64,000 nt of DNA from the IMG/VR virus record IMGVR_UViG_3300045741_000389, positions 1 through 64,000 of that record; one strand, given 5' to 3'. The position numbers were made by a program, and so were the translations under genes. The DNA comes from a virus. Of this stretch, positions 16,255 through 23,972 are shown piece by piece; the stretch's first letter is position 1; each line of letters opens with the position of its first letter. Below the pieces are notes generated by a model, which was given only the letters and a program-made list of their open reading frames with translations, was not told the origin of the DNA and searched no databases.

Positions 16255-17796
16255 TCAACGCAACTTAAATGCCTGAAGCAGAGAGCGTTGCTGACGGTCC
16301 TTCCGAAACTTGTCGTAGTAGACCGACTCGTCGACGGTATCTCGAGCTATGAGGTGGTAGACGAACACACGCTTCGCCTTGGAGCCCTGGCGCCGCAGCC
16401 GCCGGTTGAACTGATCGTAAAGCTCGAAATCCCAGGTGTTGCTGTACCAGAGGATGTGGTTGGCGGAGGACTCCTGCAGGTTCAGCCCGTGGCCGACGGA
16501 CTGAGGGTGTGCAATTAGGATGTTTAGCTCGCCCGCGTTCCACTGCTTCTCCAGCTCCAGTGCGCGCTTGTCCGAGGTGCCTCGGCTGATGTTGGGGGTG
16601 TCTTTGCCGAAGCGCTTCAGCATGCGCTCCAGCTCGTGGTGGAACTCGTAGGCAACGAAAAGCTGGTGGCCCTGCAGCTCCTCGATGAGATCTTCCATCA
16701 TCTCCAGCTTCTCATCGTGCAGCTCCGTGTACTTGCGCGGGCCACTGCGCGGCATGCCGGTCTCGGGGTCGATGAGGTCGTGGTACATGGCGCCGGAGGT
16801 AATCTGGCGGCACTTCTGCGAAACCGTGCTGGCCTTGCGCGCCGTGAACACCTCGCCGCTCTTCAGCGACAGCATCATCTGCTCCTGCATCTCCTCGTAC
16901 ATGGCCCAGGTGTCCTCCGACATCTCGAACCGCAGAGGGATGGGCATCAGCTCGGGCAGCTTGAGGTAGTCGTCGCCGTCCAGCCGCAGCGCGGTGGAAC
17001 GCAGCCGGTAGAAGATCTGCTGCTCCGCCTCGGGCTTCGGCACCAGCGGAGGGAAGTCGTCCTTGTCGTGCCTCGGAATAGCGTCGAAGAACGCTCGGCG
17101 GTAGTGGGTGATATACTGCCCCAACGAGCGCCCCAGGTCCAGCGCGTAGACCTGCCCAAACAGCCCGAGCAGGTTGTTGGCGGCGGGGGAGCCTGTAAGA
17201 CCCCAGCGGCGAGCGAAGCGGCCGAGGTACTTCTTAAGCCGCTTGTGGCGCCCGGTCTGCGAGTTGCGCATCTTCGACAGCTCGTCGAATATCAGGATGT
17301 CCGCGCGCGAGAAGATGCGTGCGATGCGCGGCAGCCACTTGGCCTCACGCGCCTTGTACTCCGCACGCTTCTTGGCGCGCTCCTCCTTGTTGCGAATGCG
17401 CACCAGGTTGGGCTCGGGCTCGCCGAACAGCCACTCGAGGCCGTCGTAGGTGACCACGTAGATGTCGTGGTCCTCCTGAAGCACCTTGTCCTTGTGCGGC
17501 CCGTGCAGCAGGCCCACGCTCAGCCCGGCGAAGTCAGCCCATTTCTTCTGCTCGGCGGGCCAGACGCTTATCGCGGGCCGCCGAGGTGCTACGACGAGCG
17601 CGCCTTTGGCGAGCTTCTTCGACAGCAGAATCTTCACGGCCGCGTAGGAGATACTCGTCTTCCCCATGCCCGGGTCTAGGAACAGCGCGGCGGCGTCTCG
17701 GCTCACCAGCCACTTTACCGCGCGCTTCATGTAGTCGTGCGGCGTCCAGGGCTTTGTGGAAGAGTCTTTTGAAGTCTTCGCTGCTCGCGATGGCAT
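16255..17796 (-). CDS. SNF2/DEAD-type superfamily 2 helicase
   Basis: 513 residues from ATG 17796. Motifs in order: PWTPHDYMKRAVKWL (Q-like), DPGMGKTS (Walker A, about residues 41-48), FDELSKMRN (motif II), GLTGSPAANN (motif III), IAHPQSVGHGLNLQ (motif V) and QFNRRLRRQGSKAKRVFVY followed by ARDTVDE (motif VI). This is the phage SNF2-like layout without accessory domains. It probably acts on replication or recombination intermediates next to nuclease and polymerase genes. Its first 263 bases overlap the upstream VRR-NUC frame. Confidence 0.9.
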   Translation of the reverse strand: MPSRAAKTSKDSSTKPWTPHDYMKRAVKWLVSRDAAALFLDPGMGKTSISYAAVKILLSKKLAKGALVVAPRRPAISVWPAEQKKWADFAGLSVGLLHGPHKDKVLQEDHDIYVVTYDGLEWLFGEPEPNLVRIRNKEERAKKRAEYKAREAKWLPRIARIFSRADILIFDELSKMRNSQTGRHKRLKKYLGRFARRWGLTGSPAANNLLGLFGQVYALDLGRSLGQYITHYRRAFFDAIPRHDKDDFPPLVPKPEAEQQIFYRLRSTALRLDGDDYLKLPELMPIPLRFEMSEDTWAMYEEMQEQMMLSLKSGEVFTARKASTVSQKCRQITSGAMYHDLIDPETGMPRSGPRKYTELHDEKLEMMEDLIEELQGHQLFVAYEFHHELERMLKRFGKDTPNISRGTSDKRALELEKQWNAGELNILIAHPQSVGHGLNLQESSANHILWYSNTWDFELYDQFNRRLRRQGSKAKRVFVYHLIARDTVDESVYYDKFRKDRQQRSLLQAFKLR

Positions 17797-18019
17797 AAAC
17801 GGGGTGTCCTTTGCGGGCCAGCCGCCCAGCGACCAAGGGCTGCTGCGGTTCGAACTTAGAGCTGCCGGTGGGCGCCTTGAACTCTACCAGGAGCAGCGCG
17901 CTGGCCGGCAGGAAGAACGCTCGGTCGGGCCAGCCGGTCTCGTACAGGTGGACGGACTCGATGCCGTGCTTCTTGGCGTACCGAGCGCAGCGACTCTCGA
18001 AGTCAGCTTCACTTCCCAC
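17534..18019 (-). CDS. VRR-NUC endonuclease
   Basis: 161 residues from GTG 18019, chosen because it overlaps the upstream stop by only 11 bases; the frame extends to a GTG at 18106. The VRR-NUC core is in the first 90 residues: ADFESRCARYAKKHG, YETGWPDRAFF (G.PDR), LLLVEFKAPTGSS (E.K catalytic pair), EPQQ and GHPVYAIASSEDF. Such domains are PD-(D/E)XK nucleases used in repair and phage recombination. The C-terminal 85 or so residues are read in a frame that overlaps the helicase gene for 263 bases and look like overprinted sequence (RRRR-rich). Confidence 0.8.
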   Translation of the reverse strand: MGSEADFESRCARYAKKHGIESVHLYETGWPDRAFFLPASALLLVEFKAPTGSSKFEPQQPLVAGRLARKGHPVYAIASSEDFKRLFHKALDAARLHEARGKVAGEPRRRRAVPRPGHGEDEYLLRGREDSAVEEARQRRARRSTSAARDKRLARRAEEMG

Positions 18020-18284
18020 TTGACATGGTTGCCAGACAGCGCCGCGCCACGGCTGGCGACTCTCTCCACTGAATCTCTTTCGCTCCTGCCTGTACAGCCA
18101 GCGCACGCTTCGACAACGCGATGTCGTAGTGCGGCCAGCGCGTCACTGGGGGGCCTTGGTACCAACGCCGCGCCACGCCGATCTTGTCGGCCATCGCATG
18201 CAGTTCCTCCAGGGTGTCGGCCACCATATGGCACATCACCATCCGGCCGTAGCCCGCGCGCATGTCGTCCACATAGACAGCCAT
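18009..18284 (-). CDS. DUF4031 family protein
   Basis: 91 residues from ATG 18284 (TGATG overlap with the upstream stop). The sequence MAVYVDDMRAGYGRMVMCHM, followed by ADTLEELHAMADKIGV, RRWYQ, PHYDIALSKR and ALAVQAGAKEI, is the full DUF4031 pattern. The acidic VDD, paired His residues and PHYDI turn suggest a small metal-dependent enzyme, but no activity is established to my knowledge. It is commonly found in phage and actinobacterial genomes. Confidence 0.9.
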   Translation of the reverse strand: MAVYVDDMRAGYGRMVMCHMVADTLEELHAMADKIGVARRWYQGPPVTRWPHYDIALSKRALAVQAGAKEIQWRESPAVARRCLATMSSGK

Positions 18285-18652
18285 CACGCCCTCAGCATCA
18301 CCGGCTGCGCCGCTTCGTGCTTGATCACTCGGAATCCCAGCTTCAGGTAGAAGTTGACCAGCTGCTCCGCATCCATCTTGTTCTTGCTGCGGCCGTAGGG
18401 GTTGACGTACAAGAAGACCGGCCACTTCTTCTCGTCCGCATAGTTCAGTGCAATCTGGCACACGCGCCGACTGAACCCCTGCCCGCGCAGCGCGGGGGTG
18501 GTGTAGACGTCCACGAGCCGCACGCCGTGCTCGTTGTACCATCCTGGCACGGCGGACAGGATTGCCTGAGCCCAGGCGCGGCCCACTCCGAGCCGCACGT
18601 ACATCAGTGTGTGGCCTGGAGTGTTGAGCTCAAGCAGAGTCGGAACGCGCAT
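18284..18652 (-). CDS. Second GNAT-like acetyltransferase
   Basis: 122 residues from ATG 18652. VRLVDVYTTPALRGQGFSRR (residues 44-63, with the RGQGFSRR acetyl-CoA loop), ALNYADEKKWPVFLYVNPYG, and EQLVNFYLKLGFRVIKHE fit a short GNAT fold. It sits between an exonuclease and DUF4031, away from the modification cassette, so its substrate may be a protein or small molecule rather than DNA. No strong Shine-Dalgarno is visible. Confidence 0.8.
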   Translation of the reverse strand: MRVPTLLELNTPGHTLMYVRLGVGRAWAQAILSAVPGWYNEHGVRLVDVYTTPALRGQGFSRRVCQIALNYADEKKWPVFLYVNPYGRSKNKMDAEQLVNFYLKLGFRVIKHEAAQPVMLRA

Positions 18653-18658
18653 GGAGGG

Positions 18659-19195
18659 TTACCAGCGTCCAGTGGGGTCCAGCTCGTTGAGGTACTGCAC
18701 CGCGTTGAGCGCCTGAGCTTTGGCGTCGTAGAGCGCGTGGTGCGGCACCTCAGGCTTGTGCATCGGTCGGCACGACAGCGGCAGGTTCTTGAGCGTACGG
18801 AAGCACCGGTTGTTGTACTTGCCCCAGGGCGCGTTGAGCGCCGCCGCGTCGTAGACGGCACGCAAGATCGGGTTGTCGAAGTCCGACCCGTTGCCCCACA
18901 TCAGCAGCTTGCCGGGCGAGGCCACCCCCGCGCAGAACGCAGTGAACAGCTGCAACCCCTCGCGCAGCGGCGTCTGCTCCTCGTCGAACACGCGGCGCGC
19001 GGCCGGGGATTGCTTGGCCCACCATGCCACCGTGTCGGGGTCCTCCACCAGCCCGGTTGCCACTTGATCCTCGTGGCTCAGCACGGTGTAGAACTCCGCG
19101 CCGACGCCGGTCGGACCGAAGGCGACGGCGCCGATGGAAAGGACGACGCACCCGGGCTTGGTGCCCAGGGTCTCGAGGTCGAGCATGACGTTCAC
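18659..19195 (-). CDS. DEDDh 3'-5' exonuclease (Rv2179c-like)
   Basis: 178 residues from ATG 19195. MLDLETLGTKPGCVVLSIGA is the Exo I motif of the family; WGNGSDFDNPIL carries Exo II (Asp), and HHALYDAKAQALNAVQYL carries the late His and Asp of the DEDDh set. Relatives include the Mycobacterium Rv2179c exoribonuclease and many phage exonucleases. It probably degrades RNA or single-stranded DNA during phage takeover. Its start overlaps the small membrane gene by 4 bases. Confidence 0.9.
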   Translation of the reverse strand: MNVMLDLETLGTKPGCVVLSIGAVAFGPTGVGAEFYTVLSHEDQVATGLVEDPDTVAWWAKQSPAARRVFDEEQTPLREGLQLFTAFCAGVASPGKLLMWGNGSDFDNPILRAVYDAAALNAPWGKYNNRCFRTLKNLPLSCRPMHKPEVPHHALYDAKAQALNAVQYLNELDPTGRW

Positions 19196-19353
19196 GGACC
19201 CTCCCGCGAAACGCTCATGAGGATCGCGATCAACGCGCCGAGGTTCAGCCCCAGGAGCTCGTAGGTGCCGGGAATCGCGGCGGTGTGGTCGAGCAGTCCG
19301 AAGAAAAACATGATGTTGATCGACAAGGTGACCAGTGCGGTGAAGGTCCTCAT
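19192..19353 (-). CDS. Small membrane protein, two hydrophobic segments
   Basis: 53 residues from ATG 19353, within a longer spurious open frame. Two hydrophobic stretches, ALVTLSINIMFFFGLL and YELLGLNLGALIAILMSV, are separated by a short polar loop. The start overlaps the DUF2829 gene stop by 4 bases and the end overlaps the exonuclease start, so it lies in a tight operon. Function unknown; possible superinfection or membrane effector. Confidence 0.65.
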   Translation of the reverse strand: MRTFTALVTLSINIMFFFGLLDHTAAIPGTYELLGLNLGALIAILMSVSREGP

Positions 19354-19892
19354 TGCAGCTGCTCCTTCGGCACTTCCTCGACGGGCTGGACCGGCGGGGG
19401 CTGGTAGAGCTGCCAGTCGGAGGCGAGCAGGTCGGTCTGACTCACGAGCCAGGGAACCAGCGCCTGGTCGGCGGTCTTCATGACCAGCCACGGGTGCAAC
19501 TGCAGGCCGTCTTCGCCCGACACGTCGAGCTGGGCCGACCAGTGGGTGACCACCGTGACCCACATGCCCTTGCCGTTCCACCCTGCGCGCTGCACGCGGC
19601 GGCCGGCAGCGATCAACAGCAGCGCGGTGGCGAAGCCGAAGCTGCGGTACTCGCGCGCCAGCATCATCACCGGCAGCCCCAGATGCGCGCGCCAGTGCAT
19701 CTGCTGGTTCTGCGTCAGCCCCGGGCTGGCGTCGGCGTACAGCTGCTCCATCTGGCTCTGCAGCTGGTTGATGGCACCGGTGTAGTTCGAATGCACCCGC
19801 TGCAACAGCAGGTGCTCAGCCTCCAGCGCCGCGTGCTTCTCCTTCAGCTCGTCGTGCTGGATGACCAGCTCGTGGATGTCGATGTCGCTCAT
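19350..19892 (-). CDS. DUF2829 / Tad2-like protein (candidate anti-Thoeris sponge)
   Basis: 180 residues from ATG 19892. The N-terminal 55 residues are coiled coil (DELKEKHAALEAEHLLLQ). Residues about 85-175 carry DUF2829 features: YRSFGFATALLLIAAGRRVQ, RAGWNGKGMWV, LHPWLVMKTADQALVPWLVS and SQTDLLASDWQLY. This family was shown to include Tad2, which sequesters the Thoeris signalling nucleotide. The N-terminal coiled coil is an addition to the compact Tad2 form and could drive oligomerisation. Anti-Thoeris activity here is inference. Confidence 0.8.
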   Translation of the reverse strand: MSDIDIHELVIQHDELKEKHAALEAEHLLLQRVHSNYTGAINQLQSQMEQLYADASPGLTQNQQMHWRAHLGLPVMMLAREYRSFGFATALLLIAAGRRVQRAGWNGKGMWVTVVTHWSAQLDVSGEDGLQLHPWLVMKTADQALVPWLVSQTDLLASDWQLYQPPPVQPVEEVPKEQLQ

Positions 19893-19903
19893 GAATAACT
19901 CCG

Positions 19904-20608
19904 TCAGAATTTGCAAGGGCCGTCTTTGCTCTTGCTGTAGTGGCACCACCGGCACGCGTCGCCGGGGGTGGGCTTGAACGTGGTGTCCTGGAACATCGGC
20001 TTCACCCGGGCTTCCCACTTCTTCTTGAGCGCGGGAACGTCCTTGCGAAAGAACTCGATCTCGCGCTCCTCTGGGTTCGGGTAGATGACGCCCTCGTCGA
20101 TGTACCACAGGCGCGGGCTGGCCGCCTGCACGGAAGGCATCTGCAGCAGCGCCGACACTCCGTACAGCTCGAGCTGAAGCTCGTACTCGGCGTTCTTCTC
20201 GGCGCGCATCTTGCCGGTCTTGTAGTCGATCGGCACTACGACGCTGTGCTCTTCGTGCACATAGGCAACGTCGAGCTTGACGCGGAGCCAGCAGTGGTCC
20301 CAGTTGTTCCAGGTGGTGAGATCCCACTTGTTGGTGAAGGCCCAGTTCTCCTCCACCACCTTGACCTTCTGCTTCTTGAGCGCGGCGAACTCAGCCTTGA
20401 ACGCGCCCAGCTCCTTGGCCAGCTTCGCCGTCTTGCCGGACACGTAGTCCTCGGCCAGCTTGTGAATCGCCGTGCCACGATCCATGGCGGCGTTCTTGGG
20501 CTCGGGCGTCTTCAGGATGTGCTTGAACCGAAAGTACGCCGGGCACTTGCGGTAGTCGCTCCAGCGGCTGAAGGACCAGCTGGTAAGCACAGGTTTGGCT
20601 ATTGGCAT
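19904..20608 (-). CDS. Cas4/RecB-like PD-(D/E)XK nuclease
   Basis: 234 residues from ATG 20608. SWSFSRWSDYRKCPAYFRFK at the N-terminus, DRGTAIHKLAEDYV, LRVKLDVAYV and the catalytic VVPIDYKTGKMRAEKNAEYE (D..K, then QLELYG) define the RecB-like exonuclease fold. Four Cys positions (YRKCP and the C-terminal CRWCHYSKSKDGPC) match the Cas4/AddB iron-sulfur pattern. It lies directly downstream of the polymerase gene and probably resects DNA ends for replication or recombination. Confidence 0.9.
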   Translation of the reverse strand: MPIAKPVLTSWSFSRWSDYRKCPAYFRFKHILKTPEPKNAAMDRGTAIHKLAEDYVSGKTAKLAKELGAFKAEFAALKKQKVKVVEENWAFTNKWDLTTWNNWDHCWLRVKLDVAYVHEEHSVVVPIDYKTGKMRAEKNAEYELQLELYGVSALLQMPSVQAASPRLWYIDEGVIYPNPEEREIEFFRKDVPALKKKWEARVKPMFQDTTFKPTPGDACRWCHYSKSKDGPCKF

Positions 20609-22594
20609 CTAGCGGATTCCCCATCGTGAGAGGTCCGGCTTCGGCTCTTTGAGCTCAACCAGATCCCCAAGCGTCGGACCTATTTCGCCGTCCGATATTA
20701 GCGGAACGTCCAGCTCAATCGACATCATCGCCTCGCGCAGTATCAGCATCTCACGCTTCAGGGCTGCCGCCGGTGCGCTGATGTCGTTCTCGTCGTAGAC
20801 GGTCAGCAGCAGCCGACCCTCTTTCCGGACGTCGTAGTAGCGGATGATAGACTCTTTCGTCACATCAGCGGCAGATCCCTGGATGAGGTAGTTCAGCAGC
20901 TTGTACTCGAAGCGGCGGAGGATGTCGTCGATGACCCTCGGCGGCTCCACGTAGTACTCGCGCCCACCCCAGGTCCGAATGGGGAGACCTCGGTTGGAGC
21001 GCTTCTTGATGCTGTCGCTCAGCCGCTTCATGCCGGGCACGGCCGACATCTGCGCGTCGCGAATGGCGCGGACTTCCTCGACAGTCTTGTTCAGCTTCTC
21101 TGCTAGGGAGCCTATGCCCTGGCCGTAGATGTAGCCGAAGTTGAGCGTCTTGGTAACAGAGCGCCCCACATCCAACCCGATAGACTGCTCGATAGAGGCG
21201 CGCACGAACTCGTGAACGTCGAGGCGTGGGTCGGCGATGTAAGCCTGCAGCAGCGCGCCTTCAATGCCGTCCACTCCGTCTTCGAAGTGCGCCAGCAGCC
21301 GCAACTCCTGCTGGTTGTAGTCGCGGCGCCCCACCTTGTGCTTCTTCTCGTCCGGCAGGATGTAGCGCCGCACTGCCGGTAGCGGCACTACGCCCGGGAT
21401 GTGCTTGGGGTAGGCGTACTCGCTCACCCCGCCCTCCTTGAACGGCTTGGCCATGTTCAGGAAGTTGGGATCCTGGCTGCTCGGGCGGCCAGTGCGAGTG
21501 CCGCCGGTGTCGCCTTCCCCCTTCGTCTGCCGCACCTGATTCCAGGTGGTGTGCATGCGGCCGCTGGCGCCGTGGTGCTGCCAGGGGCGAATGAAGGTCT
21601 CTAGGGTCGTCGCGCACCGCTGCCGATAGCTGTAAGCGGCGGCCACCTTGCTGTCGTTGAAGTGGTCGAGCTTCAGGTTCTTCTTGCTGACACTGAGCCT
21701 GCCGGTCTTGGTGCGGTGCCACTCGCTAACAGCGCCGGCCTTGTCCAGCGCCTTGGCCACTTCGGCATCCTTGTCGAAGTCCAGACCCGGCGCCTTGAGT
21801 GCTTTGCGCAACCAGGCGTCCGCCTTGCTCTGCGCATCTTCGAAAATCTTCTGGTCTCGCTCGAGCCCAGGCAGGTCCACGCGGATGCCGATACGCTCGT
21901 TCTCGAGGAAGATGGGCATCACCTTGCGCTCGCGGTCGTACGCTTCACGCATGCCACGCGTGACCGTCACCTCTTCGAACAGCATGCGGAACAGCTTTAG
22001 CGTGCGCGCCACGTCCCCGTTGCCGTAGGGCTCGACGATCTTGCCTGGTACGTAGCTGATGAACGCACCGGCGTCCTTCTCCGTGATCTTGGGCTTCTGC
22101 GTGCCAGGCTTCAGCTCGCGCAGGATCTCGAGCACTTCGGGAAACTCAGCGATCAGCTGATCCTGGTGTGAGATCACCCAGTCGTCCACCACATCGCGCT
22201 CGGCGCGTGGCATGTTGAGCAGACGCTCCGCCGCCGGCTTCAGCCCCAGCTGGCGCTGGTGGGGGTCGTGGAGGAAGAGCAGGTACATGACATCGTGCCG
22301 ACGATGCCACGGCGGGAGAGGCAGCCCGAAGTGCGTCTCCGCTACATCCAGGTCGAACTTCTCGTTGAACACCACCAGCGGCGTCTCGTCGGAGATCTCC
22401 GCCCAGGCAGCCTTCAGCACGTTGCGCGCTGTCAGCAGATTGCAGTTGTTGCCGCCGGTCTTGTGCCCCCACGCGTAGAACTTGGGGGTGCGCTCGCGAG
22501 GGAGCTGGAGCGAGAAGCTGACGGGCTTAGGTGGGTAGTGCGCCGGGCGAGAACGGATGGGCTCCGTCTCGAAGTCGAGGACGATTGGCTTCAC
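20609..22594 (-). CDS. Family A DNA polymerase with 3'-5' exonuclease
   Basis: 661 residues from GTG 22594, overlapping the upstream stop as GTGA. Exonuclease motifs: VLDFETEP (Exo I), VVFNEKFDLDVAE (Exo II) and PYGNGDVARTLKLF (Exo III). Polymerase motifs: GRRDYNQQELRLLAHFE (A), RSVTKTLNFGYIYGQG (B, with the O-helix Phe of the E. coli type rather than the Tyr of T7) and LLLTVYDENDI (C, VYDE in place of VHDE). No 5' nuclease domain. It is the replicative polymerase candidate and would have to accept 5-hmdUTP or act before modification. Confidence 0.95.
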   Translation of the reverse strand: MKPIVLDFETEPIRSRPAHYPPKPVSFSLQLPRERTPKFYAWGHKTGGNNCNLLTARNVLKAAWAEISDETPLVVFNEKFDLDVAETHFGLPLPPWHRRHDVMYLLFLHDPHQRQLGLKPAAERLLNMPRAERDVVDDWVISHQDQLIAEFPEVLEILRELKPGTQKPKITEKDAGAFISYVPGKIVEPYGNGDVARTLKLFRMLFEEVTVTRGMREAYDRERKVMPIFLENERIGIRVDLPGLERDQKIFEDAQSKADAWLRKALKAPGLDFDKDAEVAKALDKAGAVSEWHRTKTGRLSVSKKNLKLDHFNDSKVAAAYSYRQRCATTLETFIRPWQHHGASGRMHTTWNQVRQTKGEGDTGGTRTGRPSSQDPNFLNMAKPFKEGGVSEYAYPKHIPGVVPLPAVRRYILPDEKKHKVGRRDYNQQELRLLAHFEDGVDGIEGALLQAYIADPRLDVHEFVRASIEQSIGLDVGRSVTKTLNFGYIYGQGIGSLAEKLNKTVEEVRAIRDAQMSAVPGMKRLSDSIKKRSNRGLPIRTWGGREYYVEPPRVIDDILRRFEYKLLNYLIQGSAADVTKESIIRYYDVRKEGRLLLTVYDENDISAPAAALKREMLILREAMMSIELDVPLISDGEIGPTLGDLVELKEPKPDLSRWGIR

Positions 22595-22824
22595 GCTGCA
22601 CTGGCGGGGTGTTTGTCGTTGAACTCTTCGGCCTTGGCGCGCGCCGCCTTCCACGCCTCGGCAAAGGTGCGCGCAGTGTCAGCCCAGAGCGGGTGGGTCT
22701 CCGGCCGGCCACGGGCGTACACCTCCCACCCGCCAGTGGCGCGGGCACGGTAGACGAACTTGCCCAGAACCCCCGTTGCGCTCAGGCAGCGGGGGTCCGG
22801 AGGTGTAACAGCCAGCGTGGACAT
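22591..22824 (-). CDS. Small protein of unknown function
   Basis: 77 residues from ATG 22824. The middle (YRARATGGWEVYARGRPETH) looks like a small beta-sheet, followed by an Ala/Lys helix (RTFAEAWKAARAKAEEFN). It overlaps its neighbours by 1 and 4 bases, so it is embedded in the polymerase operon. Not recognised. Confidence 0.6.
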   Translation of the reverse strand: MSTLAVTPPDPRCLSATGVLGKFVYRARATGGWEVYARGRPETHPLWADTARTFAEAWKAARAKAEEFNDKHPASAA

Positions 22825-23423
22825 CAGAGCGTGTCGTGTACGTAGTACGCGTACGGCGAGCCCTTGGGTTCGCTACCTTGGCCGAACAGATAGGCTTTGC
22901 TCGCTGGCAGAGCGTTGACCACGATGCCGCGCTTCACGACGATGCGCTGCCGGCTGGCCAGCAGGTCGTGGGTGCCGTCCAGGAAGTGGCCGATACCGAA
23001 AAAGGCGCACTCGCCCACCTTGAACGTCTTCAAGCCCTGGTCGGCTGCCGGCGGACAGGGCGGCACGTGGTCGTCGATGAACTTGGCGGGCTCGGTCGCG
23101 TAGGGCAGCCCCAGTTCCGCTTGGGCGAACGCCTCACGATAAACCCGGGCGGCGATGTCCTCGCACGGGTATCTGTTAATCTTGACGTAGACCTTCGGCT
23201 GGTCGCTCGCCGTCTTGCACTCGCCGAGGTCGGGGTCGTAGAAGAGCTTGCCGTCGTCCAACTGCACGAGCAGGGCGCCGGTCGCGTCGAAGCGTAGCAC
23301 CGTCTCCTTCGGCAGCCGGTCGGCCGACCGGCGCACCTCCTCGGGCCGCACGTTGACCCGCGCGCCCAGGGTGAGCGGCAGGTCGTCGGGAAGGCGGCTG
23401 AGCCGCTGCAGCAGCGCGCTCAT
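22824..23423 (-). CDS. Conserved-looking phage protein, unknown function
   Basis: 199 residues from ATG 23423. Helical N-terminus (MSALLQRLSRLPDDLPLTLG) and beta-rich centre with LRFDATGALLVQLDDGKLFY. The C-terminal half has paired Cys/Pro residues (HVPPCPPAAD) and GECAFFGIGHFLDGTHDLL. No family recognised. It sits two genes upstream of the polymerase within an unbroken operon (4-base overlap upstream, 1-base overlap downstream), so a replication accessory role is plausible but unproven. Confidence 0.55.
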   Translation of the reverse strand: MSALLQRLSRLPDDLPLTLGARVNVRPEEVRRSADRLPKETVLRFDATGALLVQLDDGKLFYDPDLGECKTASDQPKVYVKINRYPCEDIAARVYREAFAQAELGLPYATEPAKFIDDHVPPCPPAADQGLKTFKVGECAFFGIGHFLDGTHDLLASRQRIVVKRGIVVNALPASKAYLFGQGSEPKGSPYAYYVHDTL

Positions 23424-23710
23424 GCGCCCTCCGCCGGGAACAGCTCGGTCAGCACCAGCTCGAGCTGGTCCTTTTGCCGGCGCAGCAGCGCGGCGGCGTC
23501 CATCGACTCGAGCAGCTTGTCGAAGTCGATCGGGTAGACCGAGCCCAGCTCGACCACGCGCTGCTCGGCCTCGGCGATCTTGCTCTCGAGCTGGGCCACG
23601 CGGGTCTGCGCCTGCAGCCGCATCTCCCGGGCGCGCATCGGCGCCATCGTGTCGCGCAGCTGCTCCTTGCCCAGCTTCACCAGCTCGGCGTACTTCTGCT
23701 TGAACATCAT
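23420..23710 (-). CDS. Small coiled-coil protein
   Basis: 96 residues from ATG 23710, preceded by AAGGAA; longer in-frame starts lack a ribosome site. Residues 20-60 are a heptad-like helix (AREMRLQAQTRVAQLESKIA) followed by a short C-terminal helix. Probably oligomeric; function unknown. Confidence 0.6.
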   Translation of the reverse strand: MMFKQKYAELVKLGKEQLRDTMAPMRAREMRLQAQTRVAQLESKIAEAEQRVVELGSVYPIDFDKLLESMDAAALLRRQKDQLELVLTELFPAEGA

Positions 23711-23724
23711 GATCAGGATTCCTT

Positions 23725-23946
23725 TCACATCAACGGGCACAGAAGAATGCGCTTGTCGTGAGCCGGTGCCACCGGCGGCTTCGCGGGCAAAGGGTAAGGC
23801 TGCTGGAGTAGACCGAGTCTTGAGCTGTACACCTCATCTTGGCAGTGTCGGTGTGCCAACTCTTCTTGGTAGCGGTACATCAGCTTCTGATGCTGACGCT
23901 CAAGCTCAAGCATCAGCTGCCCCGGGGTCTGAGATTGCGTTGCCAT
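23725..23946 (-). CDS. Small Gln/Pro-rich protein
   Basis: 73 residues from ATG 23946. An N-terminal amphipathic helix (LMLELERQHQKLMYRYQEEL) is followed by a Pro-rich tail. It fills the gap between the Cys-cluster protein and the coiled-coil gene. The ribosome site is weak (TGAGGC a few bases upstream). Real gene moderately likely; no family seen. Confidence 0.45.
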   Translation of the reverse strand: MATQSQTPGQLMLELERQHQKLMYRYQEELAHRHCQDEVYSSRLGLLQQPYPLPAKPPVAPAHDKRILLCPLM

Positions 23947-23972
23947 GGCCTCAGTCTACCTTATTCAGCAGC

